From Candidatus Zixiibacteriota bacterium (GTDB taxonomy: Bacteria > SM23-81): DNA of 11,511 nucleotides. The position numbers and the translations under genes are program-made. Shown piece after piece: positions 7,330-11,511 of this stretch. The notes under the pieces were generated by a model. That model was given only the letters and a program-made list of their open reading frames with translations, was not told the DNA's origin and ran no database searches. The stretch spans positions 1-11,511 of the forward strand of contig DAOVRJ010000054.1 of the NCBI GenBank assembly GCA_030628225.1. Reading direction: 5' to 3'. Each line of letters begins with the position of its first letter. Positions within the stretch are counted from its first letter, which is position 1.

Positions 7330-8162
7330 TCAGTAGATATATCCCTGCGCTTTGAGCTGCTCCCTGATCACCGGATCTATCTTTTGCTGGGGATGGGTGA
7401 CTATCAGATCAGCCACCTCATCTACTCCGTAGGTTTTCAGCAATGCCTCACGGAGCTCTTTCTCCTTCCCGGATGCGACGTCGATTGTTCTTACAGCCCC
7501 TGGTTCTTTTACCTGGAGGAGATTTTGTTTCTCCCCCGGGTCGGTCAGAAGGTGATACAGCTCCTGGGCACCATCTCGTTCACAGATCAGCTTGTACCCC
7601 CCGTGGCGATATCCGATAAGGTGTACTCCTCTCTGGGGAGAGTTCGTCTCGATGCAGGTCGGGAAGTTGGGGGGGAGGTGTTGTCCGTATTCAATTTTTC
7701 CAGGCCCTGGTAGAATCCGGCGCGCCAGGGTTCGGCGATGGCGTAGGTAAAATAGCCCTATGTCCGCAAAGCCTCAACCAGAGTGACGTGGTAGCTGTCC
7801 AGATCGAGAGCCATCATCCGCAAACCCAGCTGATAGGGGTATTTGCCGGTGATCATGCTGGGCACGGAGGCGCGTGTGTAGGTGGCCTGGGAGATGGATT
7901 GGGAGAAGAGGGCGGCCTCTCGGGCCAGGGCGTCGATGGTGGGGGTGTTGACTCGCTGGTAGCCACTGCATCCCAGATGTCCCCCCGGCAGCGAGTCCAT
8001 AATGATCCACAGGACGTTGGGGTGGGATGGTGCCGGGTTGGGGTCTCTGAGCAGACAAAAAACGGCCATGGCGATGAGCAGAATCAAAAGCCCGACCCAG
8101 ATTAATTGGGATCCTCCATGTGATTTTATCTTTTTTACTCGATGGAGGGGTTCAGTAGACAT
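7330..8162 (-). pseudogene. Decayed sulfatase-fold membrane-anchored enzyme (tandem copy of the intact upstream gene)
   Basis: The intact 5' part encodes 134 residues: an N-terminal anchor helix (about 19-37), metal ligand D56 (WIIMDSLPG), candidate nucleophile T96 (TYTRASVPS) and GKYPY. An in-frame TAG at 7758-7760 then stops it. Homology continues straight past the TAG (GYFTYAI, then GFYQGLEKLNT). Near 7680-7700 it jumps into another frame, which encodes a C-terminal section with GYRHGGYKLICE, ELYHLLTDPGEKQNLL and the end EQLKAQGYIY, stopping with TGA at 7330-7332. Compared with the intact neighbour, about 210 residues are missing, including the SDHG metal site, so no active enzyme can result. 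The ATG at 8160-8162 overlaps the neighbour's 3' end by 11 bases, which implies former translational coupling. An assembly error is the main alternative. Confidence 0.85.
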
Positions 8163-9627
8163 ATCCCAATGCCTTGAGCTGCTCCTTGGTTTGCTCATCG
8201 ATTTCTTTAAGATCTTTTTCGGTCACGGTCAGGTCAGCCAGCTGTTTGATGTTTAACAGATCCAACAACGCCTGCCGCATCTGTTGTTCTTTTTCCCAGG
8301 CGGCATCAAGGGCCTTCTCTGGGGTTTGATCGATGGTGGCCGACTCAGGCAACAGGCTGTTTCTTTCTCGCGGGTCCGTCCTCAGATCATATAGTTCGAC
8401 CCTGTCGTTGGCCAGATCATAGATGAGCTTGTGGCCCTGATGGCGTAGTGCCAACAGATGAAATTTCATGGTCGTGCCCCGGTGGGTCTCGGAGATGCCG
8501 GGCAAATTGGGAGGGGCATCGCCCTCGATGAAGGAACGTAGGCTCTGGCCATCGCAATCCTCCGGTGCCTCGAGGCCGCAGTAATCCAGGACGGTGGGCA
8601 TGATGTCGATGTTCCTCACCTGACCATGTATCTTCTTTTTTTTATTCCTTGAATGAGGTGGTTTTATGATGATGGGGACCCTGACCATTTCATCATACAC
8701 CGTCATGCCATGGTAGTACTTTTGATGTTCGCCGAAGGCCTCCCCGTGATCGGAGTTGAGCACAATCAAGGTGTTGTCGTACAACCCCATTTTTTTAAGC
8801 TTGGCCATCAGCTTCCCTATTTCCGCGTCTACATAGGCGATTTCTGCATCGTAGAGATTGATGAGGTGTTCCTTGTCCAGAGAGGTGAGCCTTATCTTTT
8901 TCTGGTTCAGTAAGATGAGGGTGGTGATACTGCCGTTGTAATGTCCAGTGCCGTTCCTCATTTCATCCCTTTTCTTTGTCGCCCTGGCCTCCAGCTCCTC
9001 CTGGGGGATCTTCACATATTCGGGCTCGTAGAGTTTGATGAACTCCTCGGGGGGTTCATAGGCAGCGTGTGGATCCCAGTAATAGAGCCAGGCGAAAAAC
9101 TTTTGGTCTTTGCATTCCTCTAAGACCTGGATGATTTGCTCTGTGCGTTCCAGGGTATTCAGGTTGGAGGGGCCGGCCCTGTTGAAGCCCTGATAGAAAC
9201 TCTTGGACCAGAGCTTGTTGGTGACGGAGGTGACATATCCGTCTGCGGAGAGAACCTCCGCCAAGGTGGTGTGCATGGAGTCCAATTCTCCACCCAATGT
9301 CCGAATCCCCACGGAGTAAGGATACTTGCCACTGACAATGCTGGGCACCGAGATGCGGGTCCAGGTCCCCTGAGCGATGGCCTCCATAAATACCGAGCCG
9401 TCTTTGGCCAGGGCATCGATGTTGGGCGTATGGGCCCTTCGGTAGCCGGTACAGCCCAGGTGGTCAAATCGCAGAGAGTCCATGGTGATGAACAGCACGT
9501 TGGGCGGACGATCTTCCTCAACAGGCACCCGGAAGACCAGATAAAGAGCCAGCGAGGCCAGCACCAGCAATGCCGGTATTGAAAAATACACCCCTTTTTT
9601 TCTCTTCGCGCTCATGAGATTCTCCAT
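8152..9627 (-). CDS. Membrane-anchored sulfatase-fold (AP-superfamily) enzyme with Thr nucleophile
   Basis: About 491 residues. One hydrophobic helix near the N-terminus (about 13-33) follows a basic stretch (MSAKRKKG), giving an anchor with the catalytic domain outside the cytoplasm. The sulfatase core shows D50 (FITMDSLRFDHLG), T90 at the Cys position (GTWTRISVPS), DPH at 185-187, D293-H294 (NSDHGEAFGEH) and H306 (YYHGMTVYDE). A C-terminal sulfatase subdomain (RHQGHKLIYD, ELYDLRTDPRERN) and the tail EQLKALGYVY follow. Without Cys or Ser in the CxPxR context, a formylglycine sulfatase is unlikely; phosphodiester hydrolysis or headgroup transfer fits better. Start choice: ATG at 9625-9627 has AAGGA 5 bases upstream. 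ATG at 9613-9615 has GGAG 6 bases upstream and is equally possible, changing only MENL. The next gene downstream is a degenerate tandem copy. The 247-base gap upstream suggests its own promoter, though I cannot locate one. Confidence 0.87.
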   Translation of the reverse strand: MENLMSAKRKKGVYFSIPALLVLASLALYLVFRVPVEEDRPPNVLFITMDSLRFDHLGCTGYRRAHTPNIDALAKDGSVFMEAIAQGTWTRISVPSIVSGKYPYSVGIRTLGGELDSMHTTLAEVLSADGYVTSVTNKLWSKSFYQGFNRAGPSNLNTLERTEQIIQVLEECKDQKFFAWLYYWDPHAAYEPPEEFIKLYEPEYVKIPQEELEARATKKRDEMRNGTGHYNGSITTLILLNQKKIRLTSLDKEHLINLYDAEIAYVDAEIGKLMAKLKKMGLYDNTLIVLNSDHGEAFGEHQKYYHGMTVYDEMVRVPIIIKPPHSRNKKKKIHGQVRNIDIMPTVLDYCGLEAPEDCDGQSLRSFIEGDAPPNLPGISETHRGTTMKFHLLALRHQGHKLIYDLANDRVELYDLRTDPRERNSLLPESATIDQTPEKALDAAWEKEQQMRQALLDLLNIKQLADLTVTEKDLKEIDEQTKEQLKALGYVY

Positions 9628-9632
9628 GTTTG

Positions 9633-9637
9633 TCCTT
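9633..9637 (-). promoter_or_regulatory. Ribosome binding site for the sulfatase-fold gene
   Basis: AAGGA on the minus strand lies 5 bases before the ATG at 9625-9627. A second Shine-Dalgarno-like GGAG (9622-9625) serves the alternative ATG at 9613-9615, four codons downstream. The two sites decide between two starts. A still longer open frame beginning at 9705 has no ribosome site. Confidence 0.5.
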
Positions 9638-9669
9638 GGTCCCGGCTTTTCCTTGCCGCTGCCGTGGAA

Positions 9670-9691
9670 GGATACAGGATTTGAGGATTTA
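9670..9691. repeat. Short degenerate tandem repeat (ggatNNN-type units of 7-8 bases)
   Basis: Three units, ggataca, ggatttga and ggattta, run head to tail in the leader region of the sulfatase-fold gene. The match is imperfect (7, 8 and 7 bases). I list it because three other seven-base repeat tracts lie in the same gap. Confidence 0.4.
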
Positions 9692-9714
9692 GGGCTCCAC
9701 CCCACCTGGTTTTA

Positions 9715-9733
9715 GCGGCACCTTTGGTGCCGC
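9715..9733. repeat. Perfect 8-bp hairpin in the intergenic gap
   Basis: The arms gcggcacc (9715-9722) and ggtgccgc (9726-9733) flank a 3-base loop. Neither strand has a T-run after the stem, so it is not a standard intrinsic terminator. It lies about 88 bases upstream of the ATG of the sulfatase-fold gene, so it could be a leader hairpin, a protein-binding palindrome or part of a dispersed repeat. Confidence 0.65.
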
Positions 9734-9734
9734 C

Positions 9735-9776
9735 ATTGCAAATTGCAAATTGTAAATATCAAATATTAAATTGACT
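9735..9776. repeat. Six-unit heptanucleotide tandem repeat (attgcaa family)
   Basis: Consecutive seven-base units read attgcaa, attgcaa, attgtaa, atatcaa, atattaa and attgact. The first two are identical and the rest diverge progressively. The tract follows the hairpin arm at 9733 after one base. It lies wholly in the non-coding gap. Confidence 0.65.
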
Positions 9777-9780
9777 TAGC

Positions 9781-9805
9781 ATAAACTTATGATAAACTAT
9801 AAACT
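9781..9805. repeat. Heptanucleotide repeat (ataaact x3)
   Basis: Three exact copies of ataaact lie at 9781-9787, 9792-9798 and 9799-9805. The last two are directly adjacent and the first is separated by four bases. This is a second seven-base family in the same gap. Confidence 0.55.
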
Positions 9806-9845
9806 TATTGATTGATTTTGTACTTCACTTTTCAATTGATTTTAC

Positions 9846-9866
9846 GAATCTCGAGTCTCGAATCTC
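9846..9866. repeat. Heptanucleotide tandem repeat (gaatctc x3)
   Basis: Three adjacent units read gaatctc, gagtctc and gaatctc, with one mismatch in the middle copy. The tract ends 8 bases before the stop codon of the upstream COG3581-like gene (downstream of it in transcription). This is a third seven-base family in the gap, with no sequence relation to the other two. Confidence 0.6.
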
Positions 9867-9874
9867 CGCCTTTC

Positions 9875-11104
9875 TCATCCAGCAGCCTGGTCCTTGGTCC
9901 ACCGCTGATGTTCCTTGGCCTGATGCACGAAAGCCTGCAGGCGGGTCATGGCCGTGTTCTCCTCCTGGCCGTCGTAGGCTATGTTCAACCAGGGGATGTT
10001 GTTGAAGTCCTCGCGGAATTTCTTGGAAATGGCCGTTACCACCAGGCCGGGCATGCAGGTGAAAGGCATGGCGTTGATGATTCCCGAGGCGCCTCTTTTG
10101 ATGTAATCGATGGCCTTGCCGATACTCAGAATGGCCTCTCCGCCGAAGGAGGGGTGCATATAGGGAGCGCTGTACTCCACAACCGTCTCCGTGTCCGGAT
10201 CCTCGGCGTTGAGCAGCATGTGGTGGAGGGGTTTAGCCAGCATATGCTCCATCCACTTCTGAGCCCCGTTCTTGAGACGAGCCTTAAGAGCATCGACACG
10301 CTGGCCCCGGTCGCGGCTGTGAGCCAGGTACATATAGTTCGTGTAGAAGATCCACTCGCTGATGGGCGCCACCCAGGCCTCGCCCCCCAAGCTCTCTATT
10401 TTACGAACTAAATTGTTGTTGCAAAACCTGTTAGAGCGTATATAGATCTCCCCGACGATGCCGATGATCGGCTTTCTGACCCGCCGGTCGATGGCGATCT
10501 CCGCGAACTTGCGCCGGATAACCCGCATGGTCTTCCAGATGGCCGTTATCCTTCCCTCGATGGCCTGGGAGATCAGGCTCAGACATTCTCCGTAAACCCT
10601 GTCTGTCTGGCCGGGGATCAGCTCATACGGGCGAGTCTCCCGGGCCAGCTTCTCCAGAATGTCGGTGGCCACCATGCCCAGCCAGCCGCGGATCTGGAAG
10701 TTGATGTTCAGCCCTTTGGTGCTGCTGTAGGAGTCTCTCGAGTCGGGGGAGAGGATCATGACCTGGGGCAAGCCCACCCTGTCTAGAGTGATACGTTGGA
10801 GCTGGCAATATTGCCCGAACCGGCATGGTCCATGGGCAGTGGGTATGAAAAAAGCGGCGCGCTCGGGGACGAAATCGGGCGATTGGGTCTTCTTGACAAT
10901 GTCGCCGGAGGTGGCGATGAAGGGAAAGCATTCTTTTCCCGAGGTGTGTTTCTTGGCCCAGCGGAGCGTCTCCTCGTCGGACTCCGGCAGCACCTCTGCG
11001 TCAAAGCCGCACGCTCGCAGGGCAGCCCCGACGGCAAAGGCGTGATCGGCCATCTGCGGAATGTAGATGGTCCGATCCAGTCGTTTGTTATTCGGTTCTG
11101 GCAT
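9875..11104 (-). CDS. 2-hydroxyacyl-CoA dehydratase/activase-related protein (COG3581-like)
   Basis: This 409-residue protein resembles the C-terminal, HgdB/BcrC-related part of large 'CoA-substrate-specific enzyme activase' proteins, here as a separate gene. Recognisable stretches are GKECFPFIATSGD (57-69), PTAHGPCRFGQYCQLQR (88-104), SEWIFYTNY (249-257), GGEAILSIGKAIDY (321-334) and MPFTCMPG (346-353). Cysteines at 32, 59, 94, 100, 174, 228 and 350 include candidates for an Fe-S cluster; family members are oxygen-sensitive iron-sulfur proteins. The reaction is not established for this subfamily. No signal peptide is present, so it is cytoplasmic. Start choice: ATG at 11102-11104 has GGGGAG 10 bases upstream and overlaps the preceding gene by 17 bases. 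A GTG at 11135-11137 would add 11 residues but lacks a ribosome site. The overlap suggests it is translated together with its COG3580-like partner. Confidence 0.82.
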   Translation of the reverse strand: MPEPNNKRLDRTIYIPQMADHAFAVGAALRACGFDAEVLPESDEETLRWAKKHTSGKECFPFIATSGDIVKKTQSPDFVPERAAFFIPTAHGPCRFGQYCQLQRITLDRVGLPQVMILSPDSRDSYSSTKGLNINFQIRGWLGMVATDILEKLARETRPYELIPGQTDRVYGECLSLISQAIEGRITAIWKTMRVIRRKFAEIAIDRRVRKPIIGIVGEIYIRSNRFCNNNLVRKIESLGGEAWVAPISEWIFYTNYMYLAHSRDRGQRVDALKARLKNGAQKWMEHMLAKPLHHMLLNAEDPDTETVVEYSAPYMHPSFGGEAILSIGKAIDYIKRGASGIINAMPFTCMPGLVVTAISKKFREDFNNIPWLNIAYDGQEENTAMTRLQAFVHQAKEHQRWTKDQAAG

Positions 11105-11511
11105 GTAACTCTTGCTCCCCTGAGTGAAGGTCTCCACGTTTGGGTTTCAGGACAGTCTCCGTCTGCCTACGGGGAATGGCGGGCTTGCGCTCCAGACTGT
11201 CGAAGAAAGCCTCGCACCGGGTGATCACTCCGGCATCGGCGCTGTGCTCATCTACCTCTAGCTGCAGATACGGTTCTCCGGCCATCCGGTGGTGCAGAAA
11301 ATGAGAGATGAAGGAATCAGGTCCGCACTTGAAGTTGGTGATGAAAATACCGTGCAGTTGGGGGATGCTCTTGATCATCTCGCCGGCGGCTAAAATGCGC
11401 TGTCCGCTTTTCCAGAACATAGAGGCCAGCCCGGGCAGAATCTCATCGGTCTCCAAAGGCAGAAAATCCATGGGGATGGCCAGGACGCCCATGTCGCGGA
11501 GCTTCTTGGGC
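11088..11511 (-). CDS. C-terminal part of a COG3580/DUF2229-like acyl-CoA dehydratase activase-related protein (5' end outside the window)
   Basis: The open frame continues to the window edge, leaving 140 visible residues and a TAA stop at 11088-11090. The in-frame ATG at 11492 is internal: the preceding codons (KKLRD) join smoothly into MGVLAIPMDFLPLE. Family-typical segments are ITNFKCGPDSFISHF, with a Cys that may bind an Fe-S cluster, and the closing LEVDEHSADAGVITRCEAFFD. Proteins of this type usually act or are annotated beside COG3581 proteins and BadF/HgdC-type ATPases, sometimes all fused into one long polypeptide. Here the two parts are separate, overlapping genes. The last 25 or so residues (basic, with no conserved pattern) overlap the start of the next gene. 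The function is unknown at the reaction level. An activase ATPase gene may lie just beyond the window. Confidence 0.8.
   Translation of the reverse strand, partial: PKKLRDMGVLAIPMDFLPLETDEILPGLASMFWKSGQRILAAGEMIKSIPQLHGIFITNFKCGPDSFISHFLHHRMAGEPYLQLEVDEHSADAGVITRCEAFFDSLERKPAIPRRQTETVLKPKRGDLHSGEQELHARTE
11115..11120 (-). promoter_or_regulatory. Ribosome binding site for the COG3581-like gene
   Basis: GGGGAG on the minus strand lies 10 bases before the ATG at 11102-11104, inside the 3' end of the preceding gene. It favours this ATG over the GTG at 11135-11137. Confidence 0.5.

Noticed and set aside
7309-7713. Plus-strand open frame of 134 codons over the decayed sulfatase region
   Set aside because: The minus strand here encodes the recognisable C-terminal sulfatase segment ending in EQLKAQGYIY, so the plus-strand frame is a chance product.
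7758-7760. Amber codon read through or recoded (for example as pyrrolysine) in the second sulfatase-fold gene
   Set aside because: The frame also changes further on and about 210 residues with the metal site are missing, so readthrough would not restore an enzyme. TAG is also the normal stop of the gene at 10-3306.
8163-8198. Longer start for the pseudogene at 8198
   Set aside because: The extra 12 residues are encoded inside the conserved C-terminal tail region of the upstream gene in another frame. The ATG at 8160-8162 fits the overlap and puts the anchor helix near the N-terminus.
8152-9627. Annotation as a formylglycine-dependent sulfatase
   Set aside because: The active-site position holds Thr (T90, TRISV), not Cys or Ser in a CxPxR/SxPxR motif, so the maturation that sulfatases need cannot occur.
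9628-9705. Longer start at 9705 for the sulfatase-fold gene
   Set aside because: The added residues are polar and unconserved-looking, run through the repeat-bearing leader, and lack a ribosome site. The ATGs at 9627 and 9615 both have one.
9735-9866. CRISPR array
   Set aside because: The repeats are only seven bases, directly adjacent and of several unrelated sequences, with no spacers and no cas genes nearby.

Overview
All recognisable genes in this window lie on the minus strand, so transcription runs from high to low coordinates. The DNA is moderately GC-rich inside genes and markedly AT-rich in the gaps. Gene content suggests an anaerobic, uncultured diderm bacterium. The evidence is a pair of 2-hydroxyacyl-CoA-dehydratase-activase-related proteins with many cysteines, a Tat-exported lipoprotein, and several alkaline-phosphatase (AP) superfamily enzymes of a kind I associate with Planctomycetes, Acidobacteria, deltaproteobacterial groups and candidate phyla. 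I cannot name the phylum from this window.

Layout in transcription order. (1) From 11511 to 9875 are two overlapping genes. The first is the C-terminal end of a COG3580/DUF2229-like protein that runs off the window. The second is a complete COG3581-like partner. (2) A 247-base AT-rich gap (9628-9874) holds several short tandem repeats built on seven-base units and a perfect 8-bp hairpin. (3) From 9627 to 7330 is a tandem pair of membrane-anchored sulfatase-fold enzymes. The first is intact. The second is a pseudogene with an amber codon, a large internal deletion and a frame change. (4) After a 144-base AT-rich gap, 7185-5179 encodes a Tat lipoprotein of the AP-superfamily phosphodiesterase type. 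(5) After a 151-base gap, 5027-3336 encodes a related phosphohydrolase with no visible signal peptide. (6) Twenty-nine bases further on, 3306-10 encodes a 1098-residue membrane protein that fuses an MprF-like flippase domain, five further membrane helices and a C-terminal sulfatase-fold domain.

The theme of the window is five consecutive AP-superfamily genes of two subfamilies, each with a different cellular placement: polytopic membrane fusion, no visible export signal, Tat lipoprotein, single-helix anchor, and a dead copy of the last. All five carry Thr or Ser where formylglycine sulfatases have Cys. 'Sulfatase' is therefore probably a fold label here, and phosphate-ester hydrolysis or phospho-headgroup transfer is the better guess. 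Four of the five, but not the Tat lipoprotein, end in the same short tail (E-x-L-K-x-x-G-Y-x-x), which crosses subfamily borders. My working hypothesis is a cell-envelope lipid or glycan phospho-headgroup remodelling locus. The substrate cannot be read from the sequence.
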